Shown: positions 9,497 through 23,040 of the stretch, one piece after another
Layout: the number at the start of each line of letters is the position of its first letter
Position numbering within the stretch: position 1 is the first letter of the stretch
DNA from: Sepiola atlantica
Taxonomy: Eukaryota; Mollusca; Cephalopoda; Sepiida; Sepiolidae
DNA length: 64,000 nucleotides
Direction: 5' to 3'
NCBI GenBank assembly: GCA_963556195.1
Contig: OY744532.1
Span: 104,943,083-105,007,082 of the forward strand
The notes under the pieces: model-generated
The model's input: only the letters and a program-made list of their open reading frames with translations
What the model was told of the DNA's origin: nothing
Databases searched by the model: none
Made by a program: the position numbers and the translations under genes

Positions 9497-11954
9497 AGAG
9501 AGTGAGAGAGAGATAGTATGTAAAATGAATTCTGAGCTTCGAATGTAAAGTGGTTTAAAATCAGGGAGATCCTGCTTTCGCGTCCTTCTACTAAATATAG
9601 TAAAGTGTCATTTTCCTCAGGAAATAATCTCCGAAGTATAAAACTGTTGAGGTTCATAGAATCAATCTGGAAAGTTACGCAGAAATCTGGAGATTAGGAG
9701 GTTCATTGTGAATGAGTACAAAAATAAAGAGAAATGTATTCGAGGTGTGTCTAAAAAGTAACGGGACAAAGTGTGCTTACTGCTGTGTGAACTATCGGCG
9801 AAAGAGTGATATACAGATTACGTTCATTTCACGTAGAATATTTGTCTGCAATCTTTCTGCAAATCTTTCTGCAAATATTTTGCAACCATAGCATAAGAAG
9901 TAACGAGATTTATTGTTGTTAGCTGTGCAAAAAAATGACACAATTTATACATATTTTCGAATTTTGATATAAACAACTCCCCCCAGAATATATCGAGATG
10001 TAAAGAATTTATACGTCCTTACAGCATTTATAATGGTGACTTTAACAGCTTTGCGCTTATCAATCGCCTCTCTCTCCATCTCTCTTTCCCCCTCTTCAGT
10101 TAAGGGACCATGGCTGCGATGTAATTAACTAGCAAATGATACGTTTAACTAACACTGTTTTACTTTAACAACTGTTGTGTAAAGAAAGAGTGCGACTCAA
10201 TAAACCACTATTGCCCATGCGGTGATGCGTGTTTGAATTATTTTTTTCTCGCTTAAAAAAAAAAAGTTTCCGACTATTTTGATTATCAACGATTAGATGC
10301 GTGCAACGAATTTTGAAAAAGGCGTGACCAGTGCGGCCAAAGGCAAGAAAAGATCGATGAGCACGATAGGAGAGTGATAGTTTAAATTGATTGCGTCATG
10401 GTTCGACACGCTCGATTTGTTATTGAAAATAATTAAAGGATATATTAGTATGTCACATTCATTCTTTCACGAACAACACTGAGTACCCCTGCTAGTGTTT
10501 GATACAGCTAAATATAGAAATGTGTTCTTTAACCGTTTATGTCATGATAGTATAAATAATGTTTTATTTAAAAGATCATGTTCAAAAAGTGTTTCAGATT
10601 TTGTGTAACTTTAATTAAATACACGGTTGTACGAATAACCTCCCTTAGTGTGACGCATAAAGGAACAATAATATACATATTTATTCCTGGTCTCGTAGTA
10701 CAAAATATAGCCCACTACGCGACGATGCCGACGACATCGCCGGCGTGTCAGTATACACACCACCGAGAACATTTGAAACAAGTAAGTTTGATTTACAGAT
10801 GTGTTTTAATAAACAAACACATAACACTAATTCGGTTAAGATTATGTTGTTTCAATGGCAGCCATTTTAATGCTGAAAAGTTTAATATAATCGAATATAT
10901 TACAGGGTAGTCGCTAGAAAAGCGGGAAAGTTGTAAATTTTATTGATTAAATTTTATTTTCTTTAAATTTTATTACGTCTAGCTTATTCACTTCTTCGAT
11001 TTGCACGGACGACGTTTTGAACATCTGTGAGTGCATTATAGACTTAGTCTTTGAATAACTTTATAAAAGTTATTAGTTATAAATATGAATTACGTTTGAC
11101 AAATTTCACGATTTTTTTACACCACCTTGTATTACGCCACACTTATTCAGTCACAGACTAGTTTCTGATATAGTTAAATACAAAAATGGGTTTTAAATAA
11201 CCCTTTTAATAATGGTAGTACGAATCATGTAGTATTCTAAGAATTATGTAAATGATGGTAGAACTTGCATCATCATTTTTTATACATGGCTGTACGAAGA
11301 GCTGACAACTTATAAAAAATACGTCTTACTTTTTACTCAACGTTTACATTTATCTAGCAACAATTGGCAATCATTTTGAGTGTTATTCAGTACGATCGGA
11401 GCCGAACGTTCATTATTAAACAATGAAAAAACAGGCATCATTATCTTTTAAAGAGGCCAATTGATCGAATTTTCAATTAGTTTAAACTCATAGAACCTCA
11501 GTGCATTTTGATTTGATGGTTTTCTAATTAACATTGCACTTGATGCTGTTAGGGGTGCCACCATCTTACTTTTTTGTGGCTAAAACTACGGCAACACGTA
11601 ACGCTCATCATTTGTATGTTTGGATACACGAATAATCAAAAATAAACCTCACAAAGCAACCAAATGTCAATCAATGTCAACAGAGCTGTTTGCTGCCGTA
11701 GTCTAAGAAAGAGACAGACAACGTCGAAACACTCACAATACTATCATGTAATAAATACATTTGTAAATTTACATAAATGCATACACTTTTTGCTACGTTC
11801 GTGAGAATTGGTGCTACTAGCTCATGCTGTCTGATAATTCCGCCTTTCTGACCTAAAATCCACCAAACATTGATGTTATTGTATTTTTCCTTTCCTTTTG
11901 CAAAATCCAATCATGTTCTGCAAAACCAAAACCAAAAACCACAATTTTCCTCTA
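9494..11954. other. Unassigned intergenic DNA
   Basis: GGTGTGTCTAAAAAGTAACGG at 9745-9765 resembles one end of a Tc1/mariner-type element, but no partner end or transposase was found. Two diverged blocks (10490-10560 and 11155-11225) share CTAGT-TTTGATA and TAAATA, hinting at an old internal duplication. The 110-codon ORF at 10578-10910 has no recognisable domain and atypical composition; I do not call it a gene. Confidence 0.4.
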
Positions 11955-14900
11955 CAAACAACCAAACCAAACACCATGATGAATATTTGAAAATATAAAG
12001 AATTTGAAGCATAAACACTTTACCAAAATGACTGATTTCGGCATTAAATAAACCGAAAAGGGTTGATATGCCGTAAAACTACACAACCAAACGAAACAGC
12101 ATGATGAATATTTGAAAATATAAAGAATTTGAAGCATAAAAACTTTACCAAAATGACTGATTTCGGCACTAAATAACCCGAAAAGGGTTGATATGCCGTA
12201 AAACTACACAACCAAACGAAACAGCATGATGAATATTTGAAAATATAAAGAATTTGAAGCATAAAAACTTTACCAAAATGACTGATTTCGGCACTAAATA
12301 ACCCGAAAAGGGTTGATATGCCGTAAAACTACACAACCAAACGAAACACCATGATGAATATTTGAAAATATAAAGAATTTGAAGCATAAAAACTTTACCA
12401 AAATGACTGATTTCGGCACTAAATAACCCGAAAAGTGTTGATATGCCGTAAAACTACACAACCAAACGAAACACCATGATGAATATTTGAAAATATAAAG
12501 AATTTGAAGCATCATTTTTTTCCCAAAATTACTGATTTCGACATTAAATAACCCGAAAAGGGTTGATATGCCGTAAAACTACACAACCAAACGAAACACC
12601 ATGATGAATATTTGAAAATATAAAGAAGTTGAAGCATCATTTTTTCCCAAAATGACTGATTTCGACATTAAATAACCCGAAAAGGGTTGATATGCCGTAA
12701 AACTACACAGCCAAACGAAACACCATGATGAATATTTGAAAATATAAAGAATTTGAAGCATAAAACTTTACCAAAATGACTGATTTCGACATTAAATAAC
12801 CCAAAAAGTGTTGATATGCCGTAAAACAAAACAACCAAACGAAACACCATGATGAATATTTGAAAATATAAAGAATTTGAAGCATAAAAACTTTACCAAA
12901 ATGACTGATTTCGGCACTAAATAACCCGAAAAGTGTTGATATGCCGTAAAACAAAACAACCAAACGAAACAGCATGATGAATATTTGAAAATATAAAGAA
13001 TTTGAAGCATAAAAACTTTACCAAAATGACTGATTTCGACATTAAATAACCCAAAAAGTGTTGATATGCCGTAAAACAAAACAACCAAACGAAACACCAT
13101 GATGAATATTTGAAAATATAAAGAATTTGAAGCATAAAAACTTTACCAAAATGACTGATTTCGGCACTAAATAACCCGAAAAGTGTTGATATGCCGTAAA
13201 ACAAAACAACCAAACGAAACAGCATGATGAATATTTGAAAATATAAAGAATTTGAAGCATAAAAACTTTACCAAAATGACTGATTTCGGCACTAAATAAC
13301 CCGAAAAGTGTTGATATGCCGTAAAACAAAACAACCAAACGAAACAGCATGATGAATATTTGAAAATATAAAGAATTTGAAGCATAAAAACTTTACCAAA
13401 ATGACTGATTTCGGCACTAAATAACCCGAAAAGTGTTGATATGCCGTAAAACAAAACAACCAAACGAAACACCATGATGAATATTTGAAAATATAAAGAA
13501 TTTGAAGCATAAAAACTTTACCAAAATTACTGATTTCGGCACTAAATAACCCGAAAAGTGTTGATATGCCGTAAAACAAAACAACCAAACGACACAGCAT
13601 GATGAATATTTGAAAATATAAAGAATTTGAAGCATAAAAACTTTACCAAAATGACTGATTTCGGCACTAAATAACCCGAAAAGTGTTGATATGCCGTAAA
13701 ACAAAACAACCAAACGAAACAGCATGATGAATATTTGAAAATATAAAGAATTTGAAGCATAAAAACTTTACTAAAATGACTGATTTCGGCACTAAATAAC
13801 CCGAAAAGTGTTGATATGCCGTAAAACAAAACAACCAAACGAAACACCATGATGAATATTTGAAAATATAAAGAATTTGAAGCATAAAAACTTTACCAAA
13901 ATGACTGATTTCGGCACTAAATAACCCGAAAAGTGTTGATATGCCGTAAAACAAAACAACCAAACGAAACAGCATGATGAATATTTGAAAATATAAAGAA
14001 TTTGAAGCATAAAAACTTTACCAAAATGACTGATTTCGGCACTAAATTACCCGAAAAGTGTTGATATGCCGTAAAACAAAACAACCAAACGAAACACCAT
14101 GATGAATATTTGAAAATATAAAGAATTTGAAGCATAAAAACTTTACAAAAATGACTGATTTCGGCACTAAATAACCCGAAAAGTGTTGATATGCCGTAAA
14201 ACAAAACAACCAAACGAAACACCATGATGAATATTTGAAAATATCAAGAATTTTAAGCATAAACACTTTACCAAAATGACTGATTTCGGCATTAAATAAC
14301 CCGAAAAGGGTTGATATGCCGTAAAACAAAACAACCAAACGAAACACCATGATGAATATTTGAAAATATAAAGAATTTGTAGCATAAAAACTTTACTAAA
14401 ATGACTGATTTCGGCACTAAATAACCCGAAAAGGGTTGATATGCCGTAAAACTACACAACCAAACAAAACACCATGATGAATATTTGAAAATATAAATGA
14501 TTTGAAGCATAAAAACTTTACCAAAATGACTGATTTCGACATTAAATAACCCGAAAAGGGTTGATATGCCGTAAAACTACACAACCATACGAAACAGCAT
14601 GATGAATATTTGAAAATATAAAGAATTTGAAGCATAAAAACTTTACCAAAATGACTGATTTCGACATTAAATAACCCGAAAAGGGTTGATATGCCGTAGA
14701 ACTACACAACCAAACGAAACAGCATGATGAATATTTGAAAATATAAAGAATTTGAAGCATAAAAACTTTACCAAAATGACTGATTTCGACATTAAATAAC
14801 CCGAAAAGGGTTGATATGCCGTAAAACTACACAACCAAACGAAACAGCATGATGAATATTTGAAAATATAAAGAATTTGAAGCATAAAAACTTTACCAAA

Positions 14901-17900
14901 ATGACTGATTTCGACATTAAATAACCCGAAAAGGGTTGATATGCCGTAGAACTACACAACCAAACGAAACAGCATGATGAATATTTGAAAATATAAAGAA
15001 TTTGAAGCATAAAAACTTTACCAAAATGACTGATTTCGACATTAAATAACCCGAAAAGGGTTGATATGCCGTAAAACTACACAACCAAACGAAACAGCAT
15101 GATGAATATTTGAAAATATAAAGAATTTGAAGCATAAAAACTTTACCAAAATGACTGATTTCGACATTAAATAACCCGAAAAGGGTTGATATGCCGTAGA
15201 ACTACACAACCAAACGAAACAGCATGATGAATATTTGAAAATATAAAGAATTTGAAGCATAAAAACTTTACCAAAATGACTGATTTCGACATTAAATAAC
15301 CCGAAAAGGGTTGATATGCCGTAGAACTACACAACCAAACGAAACAGCATGATGAATATTTGAAAATATAAAGAATTTGAAGCATAAAAACTTTACCAAA
15401 ATGACTGATTTCGACATTAAATAACCCGAAAAGGGTTGATATGCCGTAAAACTACACAACCAAACGAAACAGCATGATGAATATTTGAAAATATAAAGAA
15501 TTTGAAGCATAAAAACTTTACCAAAATGACTGATTTCGACATTAAATAACCCGAAAAGGGTTGATATGCCGTAGAACTACACAACCAAACGAAACAGCAT
15601 GATGAATATTTGAAAATATAAAGAATTTGAAGCATAAAAACTTTACCAAAATGACTGATTTCGACATTAAATAACCCGAAAAGGGTTGATATGCCGTAAA
15701 ACTACACAACCAAACGAAACAGCATGATGAATATTTGAAAATATAAAGAATTTGAAGCATAAAAACTTTACCAAAATGACTGATTTCGACATTAAATAAC
15801 CCGAAAAGGGTTGATATGCCGTAGAACTACACAACCAAACGAAACAGCATGATGAATATTTGAAAATATAAAGAATTTGAAGCATAAAAACTTTACCAAA
15901 ATGACTGATTTCGACATTAAATAACCCGAAAAGGGTTGATATGCCGTAGAACTACACAACCAAACGAAACAGCATGATGAATATTTGAAAATATAAAGAA
16001 TTTGAAGCATAAAAACTTTACCAAAATGACTGATTTCGACATTAAATAACCCGAAAAGGGTTGATATGCCGTAAAACTACACAACCAAACGAAACAGCAT
16101 GATGAATATTTGAAAATATAAAGAATTTGAAGAATAAAAACTTTACCAAAATGACTGATTTCGACATTAAATAACCCGAAAAGGGTTGATATGCCGTAAA
16201 ACTACACAACCAAACCAAACACCATGATGAATATTTGGAAATATAAAGAATTTGAAGCATAAAAACTTTACCAAAATGACTGATTTCGACATTAAATAAC
16301 CCGAAAAGGGTTGATATGCCGTAAAACTACACAACCAAACGAAACCGCATGATGAATATTTGAAAATATAAAGAATTTGAAGCATAAAAACTTTACCAAA
16401 ATGACTGATTTCGACATTAAATAACCCGAAAAGTGTTGATATGCCGTAAAACTACACAACCAAACGAAACAGCATGATGAATATTTCAAAATATAAAGAA
16501 TTTGAAGCATAAAAACTTTACCAAAATGACTGATTTCGACATTAAATAACCCGAAAAGGGTTGATATGCCGTAAAACTACACAACCAAACAAAACACCAT
16601 GATGAATATTTGAAAATATAAAGAATTTGAAGCATAAAAACTTTACCAAAATGACTAATTTCGACATTAAATAACCCGAAAAGGGTTGATATGCCGTAAA
16701 ACTACACAACCAAACGAAACACCATGATGAATATTTGAAAATATAAAGAATTTGAAGCATAAAAACTTTACCAAAATGACTGATTTCGACATTAAATAAC
16801 CCGAAAAGGGTTGATATGCCGTAAAACTACACAACCAAACGAAACACCATGATGAATATTTGAAAGTATAAAGAATTTGAAGCATAAAAACTTTACCAAA
16901 ATGACTAATTTCGACATTAAATAACCCGAAAAGGGTTGATATGCCGTAAAACTACACAACCAAACGAAACACCATGATGAATATTTGAAAATATAAAGAA
17001 TTTGAAGCATAAAAACTTTACCAAAATGACTGATTTCGACATTAAATAACCCGAAAAGGGTTGATATGCCGTAAAACTACACAACCAAACAAAACACCAT
17101 AATGAATATTTAAAAATATAAAGAATTTGAAGCATAAAAACTTTACCAAAATGACTAATTTCGACATTAAATAACCCGAAAAGGGTTGATATGCCGTAAA
17201 ACTACACAACCAAACGAAACACCATGATGAATATTTGAAAATATAAAGAATTTGAAGCATAAAAACTTTACCAAAATGACTGATTTCGACATTAAATAAC
17301 CCGAAAAGGGTTGATATGCCGTAAAACTACACAACCAAACGAAACACCATGATGAATATTTGAAAGTATAAAGAATTTGAAGCATAAAAACTTTACCAAA
17401 ATGACTGATTTCGACATTAAATAACCCGAAAAGGGTTGATATGCCGTAAAACTACACAACCAAACGAAACAGCATGATGAATATTTGAAAATATAAAGAA
17501 TTTGAAGCATAAAAACTTTACCAAAATGACTGATTTCGACATTAAATAACCCGAAAAGGGTTGATATGCCGTAAAACTACACAACCAAACGAAACAGCAT
17601 GATGAATATTTGAAAGTATAAAGAATTTGAAGCATAAAAACTTTACCAAAATGACTGATTTCGACATTTAATAACCCGAAAAGGGTTGATATGCCGTAAA
17701 ACTACACAACCAAACGAAACAGCATGATGAATATTTGAAAATATAAAGAATTTGAAGCATAAAAACTTTACCAAAATGACTGATTTCGACATTAAATAAC
17801 CCGAAAAGGGTTGATATGCCGTAAAACTACACAACCAAACGAAACAGCATGATGAATATTTGAAAATATAAAGAATTTGAAGCATAAAAACTTTACCAAA

Positions 17901-19826
17901 ATGACTGATTTCGACATTAAATAACCCGAAAAGGGTTGATATGCCGTAAAACTACACAACCAAACGAAACAGCATGATGAATATTTGAAAATATAAAGAA
18001 TTTGAAGCATAAAAACTTTACCAAAATGACTGATTTCGACATTAAATAACCCGAAAAGGGTTGATATGCCGTAAAACTACACAACCAAACGAAACAGCAT
18101 GATGAATATTTGAAAGTATAAAGAATTTGAAGCATAAAAACTTTACCAAAATGACTGATTTCGACATTTAATAACCCGAAAAGGGTTGATATGCCGTAAA
18201 ACTACACAACCAAACGAAACACCATGATGAATATTTGAAAATATAAAGAATTTGAAGCATAAAAACTTTACCAAAATGACTGATTTCGACATTAAATAAC
18301 CCGAAAAGGGTTGATATGCCGTAAAACTACACAACCAAACGAAACACCATGATGAATATTTGAAAATATAAAGAATTTGAAGCATAAAAACTTTACCAAA
18401 ATGACTGATTTCGACATTAAATAACCCGAAAAGGGTTGATATGCCGTAAAACTACACAACCAAACGAAACACCATGATGAATATTTGAAAATATAAAGAA
18501 TTTGAAGCATAAAAACTTTACCAAAATGACTGATTTCGACATTAAATAACCCGAAAAGGGTTGATATGCCGTAAAACTACACAACCAAACGAAACACCAT
18601 GATGAATATTTGAAAATATAAAGAATTTGAAGCATAAAAACTTTACCAAAATGACTGATTTCGGCACTAAATAACCCGAAAAGGGTTGATATGCCGTAAA
18701 ACTACACAACCAAACGAAACACCATGATGAATATTTGAAAATATAAAGAATTTGAAGCATAAAAACTTTACCAAAATGACTGATTTCGGCACTAAATAAC
18801 CCGAAAAGGGTTGATATGCCGTAAAACTACACAACCAAACCAAACACCATGATGAATATTTGAAAATATAAAGAATTTGAAGCATAAAAACTTTACCAAA
18901 ATGACTGATTTCGACATTAAATAACCCGAAAAGGGTTGATATGCCGTAAAACTACACAACCAAACCAAACACCATGATGAATATTTGAAAATATAAAGAA
19001 TTTGAAGCATAATTTTTTTTCCAAAATGACTGATTTCGACATTAAATAACCCGAAAAGGGTTGATATGCCGTAAAACTACACAACCAAACCAAACACCAT
19101 GATGAATATTTGAAAATATAAAGAATTTGAAGCATAACAACTTTACCAAAATGACTGATTTCGGCACTAAATAACCCGAAAAGGGTTGATATGCCGTAAA
19201 ACTACACAACCAAACCAAACACCATGATGAATATTTGAAAATATAAAGAATTTGAAGCATAAAAACTTTACCAAAATGACTGATTTCGACATTAAATAAC
19301 CCGAAAAGGGTTGATATGCCGTAAAACTACACAACCAAACCAAACACCATGATGAATATTTGAAAATATAAAGAATTTGAAGCATAATTTTTTTTCCAAA
19401 ATGACTGATTTCGACATTAAATAACCCGAAAAGGGTTGATATGCCGTAAAACTACACAACCAAACCAAACACCATGATGAATATTTGAAAATATAAAGAA
19501 TTTGAAGCATAAAAACTTTACCAAAATGACTGATTTCGGCACTAAATAACCCGAAAAGGGTTGATATGCCGTAAAACTACACAACCAAACCAAACACCAT
19601 GATGAATATTTGAAAATATAAAGAATTTGAAGCATAAAAACTTTACCAAAATGACTGATTTCGACATTAAATAACCCGAAAGGGGTTGATATGCCGTAAA
19701 ACTACACAACCAAACCAAACACCATGATGAATATTTGAAAATATAAAGAATTTGAAGCATAAAAACTTTACCAAAATGACTGATTTCGGCATTAAATAAC
19801 CCGAAAATGGTTATGCCGTAAAACAA
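11955..19826. repeat. 125-bp satellite array, about 63 tandem copies
   Basis: A 125-bp monomer repeats head to tail. Each unit carries ATGATGAATATTTGAAAATA, TTTGAAGCAT, CAAAATGACTGATTTCG, AAATAACCCGAAAAG and TTGATATGCCGTAAAAC. The first unit begins near 11955 and the last degenerates at 19800-19826 (a short deletion before GCCGTAAAAC). Subfamilies occupy blocks: an ACAAAACAACC type at about 12830-14340 and an ACTACACAACC type elsewhere. Because 125 is not a multiple of three, the repeating 72- and 102-codon minus ORFs are by-products, not genes. Homogeneity suggests recent unequal exchange or rolling-circle amplification. Confidence 0.97.
14690..16080. repeat. Higher-order repeat, 5 x 125 bp, within the satellite
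   Basis: Consecutive monomers alternate GCCGTAGAAC and GCCGTAAAAC in the order G A G A G, G A G A G, G A, giving a 625-bp higher-order period. Similar local patterns occur at 16570-17400 (about 500 bp, ACTAATTT versus ACTGATTT) and 19010-19510 (375 bp, a T-run variant at 19010 and 19385). Confidence 0.7.
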
Positions 19827-20744
19827 AAGCAAATATCTATCAGGGAGGTTATGTTTTGGTTGTGTGTGTTAGTCACTATGTGTGTTTTTTTTGTACAGCC
19901 TAGCGTCCATATCGTTTGACCAAACGTCACCATACTTAGTTAAAATAACGGGCATCGTCTAACTTAGAACAGACTTCGTTTTAGGAAATTTAAGCTTAAA
20001 GACAAGGTCACTGAAAAGAGGGAAGTCACACTTTTGGCGATAACATCGGTGCTGTTAATTCTCGAGACTCGCTACTAGGCATATATTGTAGCCAATGAAG
20101 GCATGCATGTTATAGTTCCTTAGCCTTTGACCTTAACATTTAACAGTTCAGTCGGTCGGAATTCCGACGTAATTTTTTACTTCCGATATTTCTAAATTTG
20201 ATAATGGATCTGATGCTCTTCCCTAACCCTAACCCTAACCCTAACCCTAACCATGCGATATTTCAGCCTGATCAGATATATAATGTTTTGAGTTATCAAT
20301 GTTTTCTATGGCATAACTTATGGCATATTTAATACAATATGGAAATAATACTCTAACTTAAGGCTTTGCTTATTCTTATGTTGTCAGACCCAGGTATGCT
20401 GTCTCACAACTGCATAATGTCCTTGTTTATTATGAAAATGCGCAGAGATTTTAAAAGTGCGTGACTATTTTAGTACACGTATAAGATTAACACTCTTTCG
20501 CCGACGACCAGCACTCGGAGCTGTACAAAGCAGTAGTTTTAGAAAAGCCATATTATAAGTTAATCTGAAAGGTGAACTTAATCAGCATAACATCGAGATT
20601 TCACTTTCTATTGTTAATCGAGCCTTTGCTTAATTCAGCAGAAAGTGGAAATAATCAATATCATCTCGCCTAGGTCAATCGGGACTGTCTGAGAGTAGTA
20701 TTAATTAATAAGGAGTATAAGGTTGTCGATTAACCTCTTCCATG

Positions 20745-20748
<4 letters not shown>
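19827..20748. other. Unassigned DNA flanking the satellite
   Basis: Apart from the telomeric tract at 20221-20252, nothing was recognised. Confidence 0.4.
20221..20252. repeat. Interstitial telomeric repeat (CCCTAA)5
   Basis: Five uninterrupted CCCTAA units plus CC. It is short and flanked by unique DNA on both sides, so it is not a chromosome end. Confidence 0.9.

Positions 20749-20796
<48 letters not shown>
20749..20796. repeat. (TA)n microsatellite
   Basis: Pure TA, directly upstream of the palindromic element. Confidence 0.95.
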
Positions 20797-20798
<2 letters not shown>

Positions 20799-20847
20799 GT
20801 ACAGGTATTGTATTAGTTTCTGTAGATGTAAATCAGTTGAAACTCAA

Positions 20848-21060
20848 GTGTTTATAAAAAGTGCTCAATAACAAGTAGAGCTGTTTTTTAGTATAAATTT
20901 TTAAATAATACAAACATTATTGGTTACATATGTGCATACATGTTTCGGTTGTACTCTTCACATAGAGTCAACCTCTTTAGACAAACTGAAGATGTTAACT
21001 CTATGTGAAGAGTACAACCGAAACATGTATGCACATATGTAACCTATAATGTTTGTATTA
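20848..21060. repeat. Palindromic element with hammerhead-like arms
   Basis: Arms 20907-20971 and 20994-21059 are inverted copies (TTACATATGTGCATACATG and CGGTTGTACTCTTCACATAG inside each). The boundary motif precedes the left arm, and (TA)n lies on both sides. A sister palindrome at 48041-48196 has the same arms. On the outward strand each arm reads hairpin, ACCGAAACATG, ACATATGTAACC, resembling the 3' half of a hammerhead. Confidence 0.8.
20986..21045 (+). ncRNA. Degenerate hammerhead-ribozyme-like motif
   Basis: CTGAAGA (20986-20992) is followed by a stem-loop (ACTCT/AGAGT inner stem, GTT/AAC outer pairs) and GAAA (21020-21023), then ACAT...ATGT pairing as a stem III with A at the cleavage position. 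The opposite arm has GGTTG in place of TGTTA, which would restore a full GGTTG/CAACC stem II. No adjacent stem I was found. Confidence 0.35.
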
Positions 21061-21065
21061 ATAAA

Positions 21066-21139
21066 AGATTATACCTATATATAGATATATATATATGTAA
21101 TTATATGTATATATACATATATATATATACATATATATA

Positions 21140-21193
<54 letters not shown>

Positions 21194-21195
21194 CT
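21066..21195. repeat. (TA)n-rich microsatellite
   Basis: Interrupted TA/TACA/TATG tract. Confidence 0.9.
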
Positions 21196-21246
21196 CCGAA
21201 ATTGTTTCAAATTGTAAGTTCAATGAAGTTGTGTGATAAACTTCAG

Positions 21247-21410
21247 AGAACATATACGTTTCGGTTACATTCTAATGACCAAATTGATTTTAAGACAGGT
21301 ATTCGTCGAAATTAGAAAATAAGGAAATTGAAAAAATACATTTTAAAAAACTATGGTTATGGGTTGATGTTTTCCTCTGGTCATTGAAATGTAACTAAAA
21401 AGTATACATA
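21247..21410. repeat. Imperfect inverted repeat
   Basis: GTTACATTCTAATGACCA (about 21265) and TGGTCATTGAAATGTAAC (about 21379) are inverted copies about 95 bp apart. The left copy includes CGTTTCGGTTACA, like the hammerhead-bearing palindromes. Element type unknown. Confidence 0.5.
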
Positions 21411-21412
21411 TA

Positions 21413-21438
21413 CACACACCCACACCCACACCCACACC

Positions 21439-21490
<52 letters not shown>
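21413..21490. repeat. (CACACC)n-(TA)n microsatellite
   Basis: Four CACACC-like hexamers followed by pure TA. Confidence 0.95.
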
Positions 21491-21491
<1 letters not shown>

Positions 21492-21792
21492 CAAGTCAAC
21501 ACTTATCTCGTCAGGGAAACATTGAATTTACTTTATAACTAAGAGAGATCTATACTCTAGCTTCAAAGTTTGTGTCGATATCGTGTACTGATAAGTCTCT
21601 TGGTATCAATAACAACCCATATCGTCTCAGAAACGATCGTACACAAACTGTTGTGTATGTTGAATTCTTGGAGCGTATGTAAATGAATATGTCGTAAATG
21701 TTGTTATGGGGTTCAAATCCGATGTTAAAATATGTATTGGCTTGTTATTATAGGATTAATTTAAGAATTAAATCTTATCTATATCATCTTTC

Positions 21793-21798
<6 letters not shown>

Positions 21799-21860
<62 letters not shown>

Positions 21861-21940
21861 CATCTAGTCTGGTGGAGTATCCAGCTTAGTGATGTTACTG
21901 AAGCAACATGACTTAATGAAAATGCACCATTCCTCGTATT
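21799..21940 (-). repeat. (TA)n plus dispersed repeat shared with 44115-44200
   Basis: 21799-21857 is pure TA. 21858-21940 on the minus strand carries AATGGTGCA, TGTTGC and AGCTGGATACTCCAC, matching 44115-44200 on the plus strand. 21491-21798 contains nothing recognised. Confidence 0.6.
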
Positions 21941-22129
21941 AGCCAGTGAGGCGTAGCCATACTGAGGGGATCTTATTTGGGCTTCAAATACAGGGTTTAA
22001 TTGTAGAAGGAAGTATCCTCGTATCAGGTTGTCCTGACAAACATCTGTACAAAAAGATCTCAGACACTCGAGGACAGTATCTAGTGGGGATTGAAGTTCT
22101 CTCCAACATATATATATATATATATATAT

Positions 22130-22442
22130 ATAGATTTAGATTTTTCACTTATAAAATAGATCATTCAGTGAAGACCGGGGTTGTTCCAATAGAAAATAAG
22201 CTCGATGATACTCGATTACAGAGTACAGAGCATTTATATGTGATTTTATGAAGGCTTACCAAAGCATTCCTTTCAAGACACCAATGATCACCATTAAAGA
22301 TATTTTTTCTTACAAATACTATTTATTCAAATTAAATGTTAAATGTTTAATTTAATTTGAATAAATAGTATTTGTAAGAAAAAATATCTTTAATGGTGAT
22401 CATTGGTGTCTTGAAAGGAATGCTTTGGTAAGCCTTCATAAA

Positions 22443-22446
<4 letters not shown>
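22130..22446. repeat. Foldback element with perfect ~95-bp arms
   Basis: Left arm 22241-22336 and right arm 22351-22446 appear identical as inverted copies, with a 14-nt centre, so the structure is young or actively maintained. The left side continues leftward (22130-22240) as single-copy sequence containing AAGACCGGGGTTGTTCCAAT. A single, non-palindromic copy of the arm plus that extension lies at 41455-41635 on the minus strand. A (TA)n tract adjoins each end (22110-22131 and 22447-22511). Confidence 0.85.

Positions 22447-22511
<65 letters not shown>
22447..22511. repeat. (TA)n microsatellite
   Basis: Pure TA at the end of the foldback arm. Confidence 0.95.
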
Positions 22512-22514
<3 letters not shown>

Positions 22515-23040
22515 AATAAATAAATATATTATTTATGAATATCCACAGACGTATACATGCTTCAAACTGTTAGGTAAACATCAGTAGGTATTACTTGACA
22601 AGGATAGCGATGTGAACGCGTCAAGTTTGACCCCTTTTTCAGTTTCAAGTAGAATAAATGTAATTTTGAAATTTAACATTTTCAAGTTAAAGTTGAACTT
22701 TTAACATGTTTGTTGAGGTTTTTAATTTTAAGTTAAGTTCTATTTTTAATTTGAAGTACATTTTTATTTTTATTTTAGTCTAATAAAATGTAGAACTTGT
22801 CCGGTGCACTCTTACTTATCGGCTATGTTATTTACGCCTCTTCAATTGATTAAGACCCTTGTCTACGCCACACTTTAGACATGTCAAGAACGTGTGTAAT
22901 GGTTAACGCTTCTCTGCCTCGAGTCGGTTGCAGAAGGTTGTGTCCGGAGTGATATCGGGTGAGAATAGGAAGAAGTGCGAGATGTGATCGTGTGAGAAAA
23001 GATGGCGCTCTATGTCGAAAAGAATCGAAGAACGCAAACT
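22512..23040. other. Unassigned AT-rich DNA
   Basis: Contains loosely repetitive AGTTTCAAGT/AAGTTAAGTT-type sequence (22630-22790) but no gene. Confidence 0.4.

Noticed and set aside
9745..9930. Tc1/mariner-like element
   Set aside because: Only one end-like sequence; no inverted partner, no transposase.
11952..19832. Dozens of 60-102-codon minus-strand ORFs in the satellite
   Set aside because: They repeat every 125 bp, shift frame between units and are produced by the satellite sequence.
20221..20252. Chromosome end
   Set aside because: Only five units, with non-telomeric DNA on both sides.
22160..22205. Hammerhead-like GTGAAGACCGGGG ... AGAAAAT in the foldback extension
   Set aside because: The core lacks the first C, GAAA is ambiguous and stem II does not close in either copy.
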